From contig JAFGEK010000185.1 in assembly GCA_016931625.1 (NCBI GenBank), positions 1 through 38,199 of the forward strand: 38,199 nucleotides of DNA. Reading direction: 5' to 3'. Numbering within the stretch: position 1 is the stretch's first letter; each line of letters starts with the position of its first letter. Under the pieces are notes generated by a model that was given only the letters and a program-made list of their open reading frames with translations, was not told where the DNA came from and ran no database searches. Of the stretch, positions 1 to 9,484 are shown one piece after another. A program made the translations under genes and the position numbers. This stretch comes from Deltaproteobacteria bacterium (GTDB lineage Bacteria; Myxococcota; XYA12-FULL-58-9; JAFGEK01).

Positions 1-605
1 CAGAAGTAACTGAGATTTCTGGTAGGGGTATAGGATTAGATATTGTCGAGAGAAATATCGAATCGCTTCATGGTGTAATATCGATTAGCAGTGAGATCGA
101 TAAAGGAACTCAAATTACGATTCGTGTGCCACTTACATTAGGTATAGTTCAAGGTTTTTCAGTGGGAGTTGGTGATGAGATATTCATACTTCCATTAGAA
201 TCAGTAGTGGGGTGTATTGAATTACCTTATTGCGAGCAAGAAAATATTAATAGTCGAGGTGTCATTAATTTACGTGGTAAAGTGTTGCCATACGTTCGTT
301 TACGGGATGTGTTTGGTATTGCTAAAAAATCTTCGGTGCGTGAAAGCGTTGTGGTTATACGTTATGGTGATGGTGAAGTTGGCATTGCTGTTGATTACTT
401 ATATGGTGAAGGTCAAACAGTAGTTAAACCTTTAGCACGAGTATTACGTTCGGTCCCTGGGATTTTTGGGTCAGCACTTTTAGGTGATGGACGTGTAGCG
501 TTGATTATTGATGTGGCTGGTTTAATGCGCATGACGACCAGTTATAATTTAGAAAACCGCCAGCGACGAATTAGTCATACTATTACGAACGGAGCTGAAG
601 TATAG
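1..605 (+). CDS. cheA: CheA chemotaxis histidine kinase, C-terminal fragment
   Basis: This is the 3' end of a cheA gene cut by the window edge; the reading frame enters at base 3. The visible protein opens with the HATPase G2 box (GRGIGLDIV), the nucleotide-binding part of the kinase domain. It continues into a CheW-like P5 regulatory domain (from about GIVQGFSVGVGDE, with the conserved GVINLRGKVLPYVRLRDVFGI stretch). CheA autophosphorylates on a His in its missing N-terminal Hpt domain and passes phosphate to CheY and CheB; P5 docks it to CheW and receptors. It is followed after 21 nt by cheW, then cheR and cheB, so it belongs to a chemotaxis-type operon. Whether the output is flagellar, gliding or another cellular function cannot be told here. 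Only about 200 residues are visible. Confidence 0.95.
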   Translation, partial: EVTEISGRGIGLDIVERNIESLHGVISISSEIDKGTQITIRVPLTLGIVQGFSVGVGDEIFILPLESVVGCIELPYCEQENINSRGVINLRGKVLPYVRLRDVFGIAKKSSVRESVVVIRYGDGEVGIAVDYLYGEGQTVVKPLARVLRSVPGIFGSALLGDGRVALIIDVAGLMRMTTSYNLENRQRRISHTITNGAEV

Positions 606-626
606 GTAACAAAAGTGGAGTCGTAG

Positions 627-1271
627 ATGAGCGACAATGACAAAAAACGAAATGATAAGACAGCGAATAATTCAAATGAAACTGTTAGTAATTTTGTACT
701 ATCGCAAGCTATAACTAGCGATAACCAACAAAATCAATTTTTAAGTTTTTTTGTCGCTGGTGAAGAATATGCCTTAGGGATTCTTGAAGTAAAAGAAATC
801 GTTGAACTGTCTAAATTAACAAAAATCCCTTCGGTACCAAGTGCTATTCGCGGCGTTGTTAATCTTCGCGGTCGTGTAGTACCAGTATTAGATCTAGCGT
901 TACTTTTTGGATTAACTGAAACCAATATTACTAAACGCACCTGTGTAGTCATGATTGAAGCTGAATGGGAAGGGGAACAGACAGTAGTTGGCCTATTAGC
1001 AGATGCTGTTAGTCAGGTAATTGAGTTGCCAAAAGATTCAGTGCAAGCAGCTCCAGCGTTTGGAACAAAGGCTAAAGTAGATTTTCTTAAAGGTATGGCA
1101 AATATTGGAGATAAGTTTGTATTAATATTAGATCTTAATAGTGTTTTACATTATTTGGCTATAGATACCATTAGCATTACCGATAATTTATCAAAACAAA
1201 TACTAGATAGTTCAGCAAATACTGCTATCGTAAATAGTGAGGCTTCGCAGACACAATCTGTGAATATTTAG
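627..1271 (+). CDS. cheW: CheW chemotaxis coupling protein
   Basis: CheW is the adaptor that couples chemoreceptors to CheA in the signalling array. The 214-residue product has a hydrophilic N-terminal extension of about 35 residues rich in Asn, Asp and Lys. A full CheW domain follows (FLSFFVAGEEYALGILEVKEIVE, then IPSVPSAIRGVVNLRGRVVPVLDL). About 35 further residues lie at the C terminus, so the protein is longer than a minimal CheW of about 160 residues. The ATG is preceded by GGAG in GTGGAGTCGTAG. It sits 21 nt after cheA and 26 nt before cheR, consistent with one transcript. No catalytic function is expected. The role of the two tails is not evident. Confidence 0.95.
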   Translation: MSDNDKKRNDKTANNSNETVSNFVLSQAITSDNQQNQFLSFFVAGEEYALGILEVKEIVELSKLTKIPSVPSAIRGVVNLRGRVVPVLDLALLFGLTETNITKRTCVVMIEAEWEGEQTVVGLLADAVSQVIELPKDSVQAAPAFGTKAKVDFLKGMANIGDKFVLILDLNSVLHYLAIDTISITDNLSKQILDSSANTAIVNSEASQTQSVNI

Positions 1272-1297
1272 GCAATTTAAATCGACGGTATGGTTAG

Positions 1298-2191
1298 ATG
1301 ATTAGTTTAGATAATAACATTAAGCAACCATACGAACTTATCGAAAGTGAATTTAAATTATTTCAACGCCTCGTATATCGTGAAGCCGGAATATTTTTAG
1401 GAGATGCAAAACGCGCTCTTGTCGCCGGACGTTTGTCATCACGAGTAAAAGAATTAGGTCTACCTAATTTTAGCGCCTATCATCGTTTAGTTACTAAAGG
1501 TAATACTGATGAATTAGCGACAATGCTTGATTGCATTTGTACTAATGAAACGCATTTTTTTCGTGAAGCACATCATTTTGAATTTCTTGCTAACACATGG
1601 CTTCCCGCACGCATTAAAGCAGCTTTATATGGTGGTTCTCGTAAAATACATATTTGGAGTGCGGGGTGCTCAACCGGCGAAGAACCTTATTCTATAGCCA
1701 TGGTGCTTTTAGACAAACTATGTGGTCAAGGCTATTGGGATATTGAAATACTGGCAACTGATTTATCACGACGAGCGCTTAATCAAGCTCGTTTAGGAAT
1801 ATGGAATATTGACAGAGCCTCTGAGATTAATGAGTACTATTTAAAAAAATATATGCTTCGTGGAGTCAACTTAAAATCTAAATGGATGAAAGCCAGTAAT
1901 GCTTTAAGAAAAATAATCCGTTTTGAGAGGATGAATCTCAACGATACTATTTATGAATATATTGATACCTTTGATTTAATATTTTGTCGTAATGTACTAA
2001 TATATTTTGATAATACTTCACGAAATGCTGTTATTGAACGACTACTTTCTTATCTTGCACATGCTGGTTATTTATTTCTTGGTCATGCTGAAACTATTAA
2101 TGGCCTTAATAGTCAATTGTATGCTGTTGCACATTCGGTTTATACCCGCGAGCAGAATAAGAGTGTTTTACCTGAAACAGGTATAACATAA
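1298..2191 (+). CDS. cheR: CheR chemoreceptor glutamate methyltransferase
   Basis: CheR transfers methyl groups from S-adenosylmethionine to receptor glutamates for adaptation. The 297-residue protein has the family layout: a helical N-terminal domain (about residues 10-85) and a Rossmann methyltransferase domain. The SAM motif reads [16 protein letters not shown], followed by [11 protein letters not shown], which contains the acidic residue expected to contact the ribose. [13 protein letters not shown] and LFLGHAETI near the C terminus are also typical of CheR. No TPR extension is present. It lies 26 nt after cheW and 14 nt before cheB, so methylation and demethylation enzymes are encoded together. 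Confidence 0.96.
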   Translation: MISLDNNIKQPYELIESEFKLFQRLVYREAGIFLGDAKRALVAGRLSSRVKELGLPNFSAYHRLVTKGNTDELATMLDCICTNETHFFREAHHFEFLANTWLPARIKAALYGGSRKIHIWSAGCSTGEEPYSIAMVLLDKLCGQGYWDIEILATDLSRRALNQARLGIWNIDRASEINEYYLKKYMLRGVNLKSKWMKASNALRKIIRFERMNLNDTIYEYIDTFDLIFCRNVLIYFDNTSRNAVIERLLSYLAHAGYLFLGHAETINGLNSQLYAVAHSVYTREQNKSVLPETGIT

Positions 2192-2205
2192 GTATCGAGA
2201 AAGGC

Positions 2206-3288
2206 ATGATAGAAAAACAACGACCAATACGTGTATTAATTGTTGATGATTCGGCTGTCGTGCGGCAAACACTACTATCAATACTTAGTAACAATGGCAA
2301 TTTTATTCCTAGTGTTGCTCCCGATGCATATATTGCAATGGCAAAAATGGCCAAAGAACGCCCGGATGTAATTTTGTTAGATTTAGAAATGCCGGGTATG
2401 GATGGTATGAAGTTTTTAACAAAAATAATGGCTGAAGATCCAATCCCCGTAGTAATTTGTTCAGGTTATGCCACTAATGGTTCGCAAACTGCTATGCGCG
2501 CATTAGAGATTGGTGCAGTTGAGGTTGTCGCAAAACCCAAAATTGGCGTGCGGGAATTTTTAACTGATTCAGCAGTAATGCTAATGGATTCATTAGCTGC
2601 AGCCGCACAAGCTAAATTGAAGATAAACCGTATTATTCCTAGTGCCAAACTTAGTGCTGATCTAATTCTTCCAAAACGTCGAACAAATTTCATTCAAGGT
2701 TATGATCGAATAATTGCCATAGGCGCATCTACTGGTGGCACGGAAGCTCTTCGCGTTGTTCTTGAAGCTATGCCTGCAAATGCTCCGGCAATGGTTATTG
2801 TACAACATATGCCAGAAGGTTTTACCGCTGCATTTGCAACGCGCTTAAATAATTGTTGTCGTATCGAAGTAAAAGAAGCTTGTGATGGCGATAAAGTATT
2901 TGCTGGTCGAGCGTTAATTGCCGCTGGTAATCGCCACATGATTCTAGCCCGAGCTGGAACGCAATATCTAGTTCATTTGCAGGATGGTCCGCTCATATCT
3001 CGCCATCGGCCAAGTGTTGATGTGCTATTTCGTTCAGCAGCTCAAACCGCTGGCCGTAGTGCGATTGGAGTAATTATGACAGGTATGGGTGATGATGGCG
3101 CCGAGGGACTTTTAGAACTAAAACAAGTTGGTGCTGATACTATCGCCCAAGATGAAGAGAGTTGTGTTGTCTTTGGTATGCCTCATGAAGCTATTATTCG
3201 CGGTGCGGTAAAAGAGGTGCTTCCTCTTGGTCAGATCGCCGATGGTATTCTTAAACGGGTTGCAAATACTACAAGATTATTTAATTAA
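2206..3288 (+). CDS. cheB: CheB receptor methylesterase/deamidase
   Basis: CheB removes methyl groups from receptor glutamates and is activated by phosphate from CheA. The 360-residue product has an N-terminal receiver domain with the acidic pair D14-D15, the predicted phospho-acceptor D59 ([11 protein letters not shown]) and the conserved lysine in VAKPK. The linker covers about residues 125-165. The C-terminal methylesterase domain contains the predicted triad: S175 in GASTGG, H201 in VQHMPEGF, and D297 in [10 protein letters not shown]. All expected catalytic residues are present. An AGAAAGG-type ribosome site precedes the ATG. It is the last gene of the visible che operon; a 172-bp gap separates it from ilvD. 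Confidence 0.96.
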   Translation: MIEKQRPIRVLIVDDSAVVRQTLLSILSNNGNFIPSVAPDAYIAMAKMAKERPDVILLDLEMPGMDGMKFLTKIMAEDPIPVVICSGYATNGSQTAMRALEIGAVEVVAKPKIGVREFLTDSAVMLMDSLAAAAQAKLKINRIIPSAKLSADLILPKRRTNFIQGYDRIIAIGASTGGTEALRVVLEAMPANAPAMVIVQHMPEGFTAAFATRLNNCCRIEVKEACDGDKVFAGRALIAAGNRHMILARAGTQYLVHLQDGPLISRHRPSVDVLFRSAAQTAGRSAIGVIMTGMGDDGAEGLLELKQVGADTIAQDEESCVVFGMPHEAIIRGAVKEVLPLGQIADGILKRVANTTRLFN

Positions 3289-3460
3289 ATAATTAAATGT
3301 GCATGCATTAAGTCGAAATAGTCTTTATTAAATATATAACAATGATAAAATGCCGCACTCTCTTGACTAAGTCGGTCATGAAGATTATCGCCTATGTTTA
3401 TTCGATTATTGCCCTTATGGTCACAAGTGAAAGTTATCATTAAAAAAAGCGAGCACAGAC

Positions 3461-5131
3461 ATGCGTAGTGATAGCATCAAAGAAGGTTTAGAAAGAATGC
3501 CAAACCGGGCGTTATTATACGCCACCGGAATTACTCCAAAACAAATGGGCAAACCATTTATCGGTTTATGTTCAAGCTTTACTGATTTGATCCCTGGCCA
3601 TGTAGGTATGCGTACCCTTGAGCGTCGTATTGAATGGGGTGTTTGTTCTGGTGGTGGGGTGCCATTTCTTTTTGGTATGCCAGGTATTTGTGATGGCATT
3701 GCTATGGGCCATAAAGGCATGCATTATTCTTTGCCTTCACGCGAGTTAATTGCCGATATGATTGAAACCATTGCCCAAGCACATGCGCTAGATGGGTTAG
3801 TGTTGTTAACTAATTGTGACAAGATCACTCCTGGAATGCTCATGGCTGCATGCCGACTAGACATCCCATGTATTGTGGTTACTGCTGGGCCGATGCTTTC
3901 GGGCCATCATGCTGGGCGCAAATTAAGTCTAATAAAAGATGCCTTTGAAGCAGTTGGTTTATGCAGAGCTGGCAAACTTTCTGAGCAAGAAGCGCAAAAT
4001 TTAGAAATTGAAGCTTGTCCTGGTGAAGGTTCGTGTCAAGGTCTTTATACTGCCAATACCATGGCTTGTTTAACCGAGGCTATGGGGATGAGTCTACCTG
4101 GCACAGCTGGAGCACTGGCAGGGTCCGCAAAAAAATCGCGACTTGCAGAGCTTGCGGGTGAACGAGTAGTTGAACTTGTTCGTCAAGGGATCACCACACG
4201 AAAAATAGTTACACGTCAGTCTCTTGAAAATGCCATCCGTATCGATATGGCATTAGGTGGTTCTACAAATACTACCTTGCATATTCCAGCTATCGCCCAT
4301 GCAGCCGAAGTTGATATTACTATTGTAGATTTTGATCGTCTTAGTCGTTCAACTCCACAATTGACATCGTTAGCCCCAGGTAGCGAGCAATTGATGGAAG
4401 ATTTTGAATGGGCTGGTGGTATCCCGGCGCTTGAGAAAAATTTGGCGTCATTACTCAATACAGATTGCCTAACGGTTAGCGGCCATACGCTAAAAGAAAT
4501 TATTAATGCCGCTTCACCCGCGGATGCAAATGTAATCAAAACCATAGAACAACCGATTGCTAAAGAGGGCGGTATTGCCGTGTTAAAGGGCTCACTCGCT
4601 CCAGATGGCGCTGTTGTTAAACAGGGTGCAGTTGAACGTAACATGCTTAAATTCGTGGGAACCGCGCGAGTATTCAATAGTGAAGATGCGGCAATGGCAT
4701 ATCTGCGCGCTGGTAAAGTAGTTGAAAAGGATGTCTTGATAGTGCGCTATGAAGGTCCTAAGGGTGGCCCAGGCATGCGTGAATCTTTAGCTTTGACAGC
4801 TAGCGTTGCCGGTAGTGGTCTTGGTGACAAAATTGCGATTATTACTGATGGGCGTTTTTCTGGTGGGACGCGTAATTTAAGTATTGGTCATGTTTCACCA
4901 GAAGCTGCCGAGGGTGGTCCGGTAGCCTTAGTTAAAGATGGAGATCAAATTTCTATTGATGTACCAGCTCGTAAACTTGATTTATTGGTTGACGAAGCCA
5001 CATTGGCTTTACGCAAACAAGAATGGAAAAAACCAGAGTATAAATTTTCTCGTGGATGGTTAGCTCGCTATGAGCGATTGGTAACCAGCGCTTCTAGCGG
5101 AGCTGTATTATTACCACCTGAAGTTTGTTAA
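3461..5131 (+). CDS. ilvD: Dihydroxy-acid dehydratase
   Basis: IlvD dehydrates 2,3-dihydroxy-isovalerate and its isoleucine-pathway homologue to 2-keto acids, in branched-chain amino acid and pantothenate synthesis. At 556 residues it has standard length. Conserved iron-sulphur cysteines appear in [27 protein letters not shown] and [18 protein letters not shown]. Other family signatures are [26 protein letters not shown] and [27 protein letters not shown]. The translation starts at an ATG preceded only by a weak purine stretch (AAAAAAAGCGAG). No other ilv or leu gene is nearby, so it stands alone between the che operon and a small membrane protein. A weak hairpin lies immediately after its stop codon. 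Confidence 0.97.
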   Translation: MRSDSIKEGLERMPNRALLYATGITPKQMGKPFIGLCSSFTDLIPGHVGMRTLERRIEWGVCSGGGVPFLFGMPGICDGIAMGHKGMHYSLPSRELIADMIETIAQAHALDGLVLLTNCDKITPGMLMAACRLDIPCIVVTAGPMLSGHHAGRKLSLIKDAFEAVGLCRAGKLSEQEAQNLEIEACPGEGSCQGLYTANTMACLTEAMGMSLPGTAGALAGSAKKSRLAELAGERVVELVRQGITTRKIVTRQSLENAIRIDMALGGSTNTTLHIPAIAHAAEVDITIVDFDRLSRSTPQLTSLAPGSEQLMEDFEWAGGIPALEKNLASLLNTDCLTVSGHTLKEIINAASPADANVIKTIEQPIAKEGGIAVLKGSLAPDGAVVKQGAVERNMLKFVGTARVFNSEDAAMAYLRAGKVVEKDVLIVRYEGPKGGPGMRESLALTASVAGSGLGDKIAIITDGRFSGGTRNLSIGHVSPEAAEGGPVALVKDGDQISIDVPARKLDLLVDEATLALRKQEWKKPEYKFSRGWLARYERLVTSASSGAVLLPPEVC

Positions 5132-5155
5132 AAAACCAGCCGTTCGCGTGGTTTT
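5132..5155 (+). terminator. Possible weak intrinsic terminator after ilvD
   Basis: An inverted repeat AAAACCA / TGGTTTT with a 10-nt GC-rich loop begins one base after the ilvD stop codon. The right arm ends in four T residues but there is no longer T tract, so it is at best a weak rho-independent terminator. It could also simply be a stabilising 3' hairpin. Confidence 0.35.
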
Positions 5156-5215
5156 ACTACTTCACATCGTGTTTAGCAGCTCAACATATAAGCTAATCGC
5201 ACTTAGAGATTAATC

Positions 5216-5467
5216 ATGGCTAAAAGATGGCGAAAGCAAAAATCGGCTTTGCAGCAAACAAAACATCGAAAGCAAAAACAAGGCGATGGCGAATCTAATA
5301 AGGCTGGTGGTACTTTAGGTGGCTTGCGTAGTTTTACCAAAGGTTTCTTTTCAGGCGGCAAAACCAAGAAACCTAAAACTCTAATTGCCAAAATATTTGA
5401 TGGGTTACTATGGGTAGCTATTGCAGTAGCAGTTTATTTTTTGATAGCGCGTCGTTGCACCAATTAA
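5216..5467 (+). CDS. Small basic protein with C-terminal membrane anchor
   Basis: I do not recognise this 83-residue protein. The first half is very rich in Lys, Arg and Gln (RWRKQKSALQQTKHRKQKQ), followed by a Gly-rich region (GGTLGGLRSFTKGFFSGG). One hydrophobic helix follows near the C terminus (about residues 62-78, LLWVAIAVAVYFLIA), then Arg-Arg-Cys. The pattern suggests a tail-anchored inner-membrane protein with a positively charged cytoplasmic arm that could bind nucleic acid or acidic phospholipids. That is inference only. It lies 84 bp after ilvD and converges with glnS, whose stop is 10 bp away. Coding status rests on the plausible composition and absence of a better overlapping frame. 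Confidence 0.6.
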   Translation: MAKRWRKQKSALQQTKHRKQKQGDGESNKAGGTLGGLRSFTKGFFSGGKTKKPKTLIAKIFDGLLWVAIAVAVYFLIARRCTN

Positions 5468-5477
5468 CGATTAAATA

Positions 5478-7205
5478 TTATTCTTGATCACTTTTCTTAA
5501 TAATTTTAGCCCAACTGTCTTTAAGAGTAACAGTTCGATTAAATATCAAAGCATCTGGTTTGCTATCGCTATCAAGGCAAAAATAACCACATCGTTCAAA
5601 TTGGTAATTTTCACCCAATTGTGCTGACGCCAAGCTTGGTTCTGCTAAAGCACTTTTTACTATTTCGAGTGATTGAGGATTTAATTGTGATAAAAAATTA
5701 CTGCCACCTTCACCAGGGTTATCAACCGTAAATAGCCGATCATAAAGCCGTACTTCAACAGGTAGAGCTTGGCTGGCAGCAACCCAATGAATTGTACCTT
5801 TTACTTTGCGGCCATCGGGGGTTTTGCCTCCACGAGTTGCCGGATCATAAGTGCAATGCAATTCAACAATATTGCCGCTGGCGTCTTTAATAACCTGCTC
5901 ACATTTAATGATATAGCCATAGCGTAGTCGTACTTCACGTAAAGGAGCTAGGCGAAAGAATTTTTTGGGTGGATCTTCTAAAAAATCATCAGCGTCAATA
6001 AATATTTCACGCTCTATCGGTAACTGGCGCGTACCAAGCTTATCAGGATCTTCAGGAAAATAAGGTGCTTCGATTTCGCACTTGCCGGTATCCCAGTTAG
6101 TAATCACAATTTTGAGTGGTTTTAGCACGCACATTACGCGACGAGCGTTGTTTTCAAGGTCTTGACGAAGTGCGTATTCAAGCATTCCAAAATCAACAAT
6201 GCTATCTGCTTTGGCAACACCGATTAGCTCAGCAAAACGATGTATAGAAGAAGGCGTATAACCTCGACGACGCAGACCAGCCAATGTCGGCATACGAGGG
6301 TCATTCCAGCCAGAGACATGTTTTTCGTCGACAAGTTGTTTGAGCTTACGTTTTGACATTATCGTATAGCTCAAATTAAGGCGTGCAAATTCGATTTGTT
6401 GTGGTTTGCTACTACTTATAAAGTCAACAATAAACCAATCATAGAGCGGACGATGCGCTTCAAATTCTAAAGTACAAATTGAATGGGTAATACCTTCGAT
6501 TGCATCCGAAAGTGGATGGGCATAGTCATACATTGGATAGATGCACCAAGTATCGCCAGTGCGAGGATGCGGTTGACGTTTTACTCGGTACATAACGGGG
6601 TCACGCATGTTTAGATTTGGCGAATTCATATCTATTTTGGCGCGTAAAGTACGAGAACCGTCAGCAAATTCGCCGCTGCGCATACGACGAAAGAGATCAA
6701 GATTTTCAGCAATAGTGCGATTACGATAAGGACTATCGCGCCCTGGTTCTTTAAGAGTACCTCGATAAGCACGTGTCTCTTGTGCCGAGAGGTCACAAAC
6801 AAAGGCTTTGCCTTTTTGAACCAATAATTCAGCGTAATCGTATAATTGTTGATAATAATCGGAAGTATAATAGAGCGCGGTCTCGGAAAAGCCAAGCCAA
6901 TGAACGTCGTTTATAATATTATCAATATATTCTACTTCTTCTGTTGCAGGGTTGGTATCATCGAAACGTAAATTGCAAGTACCTTTATATTCTTTAGCGA
7001 TGCCAAAATTTAAACAAATACTTTTAGCATGACCGATATGTAGATAGCCATTAGGTTCTGGTGGGAAACGTGTGGCTATGCGACCTTGATGTTTATTTGA
7101 TTTATTATCGTCATTGATAATACGACGTATAAAATCAATACTTTCGTTTGCGGTATCGCCATTTATTGCAACGACACTTTTAGGTTTGCTCATGTCTTTG
7201 GTCAC
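5478..7205 (-). CDS. glnS: Glutaminyl-tRNA synthetase
   Basis: GlnRS charges tRNA-Gln with glutamine using ATP. The 575-residue protein is typical for the bacterial class I enzyme. It shows the HIGH motif in RFPPEPNGYLHIGHAKSI, FDDTNPATEEVEYID, the MSK signature in IMSKRKLKQLV, and the C-terminal beta-barrel anticodon-binding region (REVRLRYGYIIKCEQVIKD). The start is a GTG with AGG about 7 nt upstream; an ATG four codons later is the alternative. It follows the outer-membrane gene at 7218 after 12 nt on the same strand and is probably co-transcribed with it. A dedicated GlnRS suggests the organism need not rely only on the GatCAB amidation route for Gln-tRNA. Confidence 0.97.
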   Translation of the reverse strand: MTKDMSKPKSVVAINGDTANESIDFIRRIINDDNKSNKHQGRIATRFPPEPNGYLHIGHAKSICLNFGIAKEYKGTCNLRFDDTNPATEEVEYIDNIINDVHWLGFSETALYYTSDYYQQLYDYAELLVQKGKAFVCDLSAQETRAYRGTLKEPGRDSPYRNRTIAENLDLFRRMRSGEFADGSRTLRAKIDMNSPNLNMRDPVMYRVKRQPHPRTGDTWCIYPMYDYAHPLSDAIEGITHSICTLEFEAHRPLYDWFIVDFISSSKPQQIEFARLNLSYTIMSKRKLKQLVDEKHVSGWNDPRMPTLAGLRRRGYTPSSIHRFAELIGVAKADSIVDFGMLEYALRQDLENNARRVMCVLKPLKIVITNWDTGKCEIEAPYFPEDPDKLGTRQLPIEREIFIDADDFLEDPPKKFFRLAPLREVRLRYGYIIKCEQVIKDASGNIVELHCTYDPATRGGKTPDGRKVKGTIHWVAASQALPVEVRLYDRLFTVDNPGEGGSNFLSQLNPQSLEIVKSALAEPSLASAQLGENYQFERCGYFCLDSDSKPDALIFNRTVTLKDSWAKIIKKSDQE

Positions 7206-7217
7206 TGCATTACCTAC

Positions 7218-9095
7218 TTAAAAAGTTATATAAGTGCGAGTTTGAATAGTCCAAGAAAAACTACCGTCTTGGTCCTGGGTAAGAGAAGTGTTTTTAAATC
7301 CAGAGAGAGGAAATAAAAGACCGCCAGCGATAGACAGTTTAATTGGACTAGTCTGGGCGATTTTGCCAAGCAATCCGTATGATATTTCAGCATTAAATTC
7401 TAAACCTAATGGCAGACTACCACGAGCACCTTGTAGATCGCCTTGAGCGTCACGATATCTTCCAGCACCTCGTGGAGTAGAACGTCTAAAGAGAGCCTGA
7501 GAATAAATTGCTGCAAAGCTGCTGGAAATATTATTGCTAAAGACGTATGCGATTTCGGGTCGCAGATACCAAGCATCAGTAACGGTGCCGATTATTTCGC
7601 GGAATAATAGCAAGTCGAGTCGATAGTCAGGATTGAATTGAAAATTGGTAATTTTATTATCATAATCTTCGGTCGCTACCGTATTGCCATATTGCGTGTT
7701 TGCGCGATCAAGGGCACCAAAACCAGGGGCTGAATCACCTGAGGCTCCACCGGTTTTGAAGTTAAGAATTAACCCCTGCATATCACTACTTGCACGATAG
7801 GTAGCGTCAAGCGCAGCACCAAATTGGTAGACACTAATTTTCTGTTTGGTAGTGCCACCACTAGCAGTAGCACTTGGTATTTGAAGATTATAAGAACCAA
7901 ATATGCCAGCAGCTTCAATGCCAAGCTCAAATCCACCAAAATAAGTTTTAGTAAAACCGTCAACGGTGAAGATACTCGAGTCGCGTCTTTCTTCTTTTGG
8001 CAAGCCACCTGAGGCATCAACTTCTGCAGCAGTATTCTGTGTATCTCCAGAAGAGTTAGGGTCAGTGTAATATATTGAAGAAAGATCACGAGCTTGTCGA
8101 CGCCAAATACCCCAAACACCATAATTGAATACAGTTTGGCCACTATTTACGCGTTCACGAATAGTTTCAGGTAAATCAAGCCGAAGAATGCGAAGCGAAA
8201 ATTGGTCAACATCATCCCATGGAACAGCGTCAAGAGGCTGGCCACCGCTTCGACCCATTATATTGCTTGGATTATTAAAAGTGTTAAGTACCGGTCCGCT
8301 TGATACCCAGTCATACATAGGAACAAAAATTAAATCGGCGAGTTTAAAAGTTACTGAGAGTCGATCAACGACATCGCCATAATTACAATCAAGGCACGAA
8401 CCAGAATTGGAAAGAATGCCAAGGCCCCAATCTGAGGGCATACGGCCAAAGCGTAATTCAAGTTGCTCATTAAACGCATGAATTTGGCCATAAAGCTGAC
8501 GCACAACAATTGCATCGGTTACAGAATTGACGCCTTTATTAACTGTGGCAGTACCTTGATTTAAAATATTGGTAGGGTTTTGATTGGTAGTAAAATTTGT
8601 TTTTGCCGTGCTACCTAGAACAACATTATCTAAAATATCGAACATACTAACAATATGGATATTTTCGCTCACATTTATTGTCGGTTGAATACGCAAGCGC
8701 ATATTGGCTGCGGCAAAATCAGCATTATCCCCTGAAGTGGCGTATAAGCGTGGGGCAGGCAGGCCTTCAACAAATTCAGTCACAGTTCCATTACCGAAAT
8801 TTAAGCGTCTTAAAAGATCGGTGCGAAAACGAAAATAACCTTTAATGTCAAATAAGGCGGTTTTGGTCTGCACTAATTGCCAGTCAGCTCGATCCCAATC
8901 AGCAAGCTGCGTTTCTTCAAATTCGTTATTCGTTAAAGGTGTTGGCGATGCGGTGGCCTCATTTTTTACAGATGAATCATCTGATTTATTTGCAGCAGGT
9001 TTATCAGCAGATTCCTGATTTGCTACAGGTTGCTCCTGAGCCTGAGTGTTGTTTACAGTTAATGTAAAAAGTACAACAAGAAAATACCTAACCAT
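7218..9095 (-). CDS. Outer-membrane beta-barrel protein, TIGR04551-like
   Basis: The 625-residue product has a Sec signal (MVRYFLVVLFTLTVNNTQAQ) followed by a low-complexity Ala/Glu/Ser spacer. A long region of amphipathic strands and a C-terminal aromatic (RTYITF) follow, as in outer-membrane barrels. Blocks such as FDIKGYFRFRTDLLRR, ELRFGRMPSDWGLGI, SCLDCNYGDVVDRL and LRPEIAYVF resemble the TIGR04551 family of deltaproteobacteria, from memory rather than a search. The ATG at 9095 is chosen because GGAG lies 8 nt upstream; an upstream TTG in the same frame (9131) would spoil the signal peptide. Function is unknown; a pore or alginate/OprP-like fold is conceivable. It is the first gene of a pair with glnS. 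Confidence 0.8.
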   Translation of the reverse strand: MVRYFLVVLFTLTVNNTQAQEQPVANQESADKPAANKSDDSSVKNEATASPTPLTNNEFEETQLADWDRADWQLVQTKTALFDIKGYFRFRTDLLRRLNFGNGTVTEFVEGLPAPRLYATSGDNADFAAANMRLRIQPTINVSENIHIVSMFDILDNVVLGSTAKTNFTTNQNPTNILNQGTATVNKGVNSVTDAIVVRQLYGQIHAFNEQLELRFGRMPSDWGLGILSNSGSCLDCNYGDVVDRLSVTFKLADLIFVPMYDWVSSGPVLNTFNNPSNIMGRSGGQPLDAVPWDDVDQFSLRILRLDLPETIRERVNSGQTVFNYGVWGIWRRQARDLSSIYYTDPNSSGDTQNTAAEVDASGGLPKEERRDSSIFTVDGFTKTYFGGFELGIEAAGIFGSYNLQIPSATASGGTTKQKISVYQFGAALDATYRASSDMQGLILNFKTGGASGDSAPGFGALDRANTQYGNTVATEDYDNKITNFQFNPDYRLDLLLFREIIGTVTDAWYLRPEIAYVFSNNISSSFAAIYSQALFRRSTPRGAGRYRDAQGDLQGARGSLPLGLEFNAEISYGLLGKIAQTSPIKLSIAGGLLFPLSGFKNTSLTQDQDGSFSWTIQTRTYITF

Positions 9096-9484
9096 ATTAG
9101 GAACTCCAGATAGTTTATCAACTCTCGCCAAGAAAAGTACCTTTGCTAAAATTTAAATAGCGCGGCACTTTATACCTGTGAGCTTGTTGGCTTCAAGACT
9201 CCACGAGTGCGAAGAAAATTTCGCACAAAAAGAGAAAAAAACTGCGCGATTTCAAAGACTCCATGCCAATAGCGAGGCTTTATCATACCGCGCAGCCAAA
9301 CCAAAACTGTCATAGCAAAATTAAATCATTGTTTTGCTATAATCGCGTTTTACTTAACAACTTTGTCATAAGAAAACCAGAGACAGATTCATTTATGCGT
9401 TGCGTTATATTAAAAACTAGAAAATGGCCAGATCTTTGCTAATGCATTCTTGCGATCGATAAACGCGAAGGAGTTTTCAAAAAA
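9096..9484. other. 389-bp intergenic region with repeats and hairpins
   Basis: No gene is visible. The region holds a 7-bp stem-loop (GTGCGAA/TTCGCAC, 9207-9226) and two related copies of a TTCAA(A)GACTCCA motif about 55 bp apart. A longer inverted repeat, ATAGCAAAA/TTTTGCTAT, lies at 9312-9340. It separates the divergently oriented outer-membrane gene and pfaD remnant, so promoters for both should lie here; a sigma-54-like element occurs at 9425-9440. Confidence 0.6.
9425..9440 (+). promoter_or_regulatory. Possible sigma-54 promoter before the pfaD remnant
   Basis: TGGC-N7-TTGCT matches the -24/-12 spacing of sigma-54 promoters exactly. It lies 44 bp upstream of an ATG with a good AAGGAG ribosome site. 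No enhancer palindrome of the type seen before dprA is present. By base-count reasoning, a match of this quality is expected by chance roughly once in a window of this size, so confidence is low. Confidence 0.35.

Noticed and set aside
2526-2534. GTCGCAAAA as a further activator half-site
   Set aside because: Within cheB coding sequence with no second arm and no promoter nearby.
4216-4677. Minus-strand frame of 153 codons inside ilvD
   Set aside because: Antisense shadow of a well-conserved ilvD region, with no recognisable domain.
9207-9226. Intrinsic terminator between the outer-membrane gene and the pfaD remnant
   Set aside because: The stem is followed by A residues on the plus strand and has no T tract after it on the minus strand.
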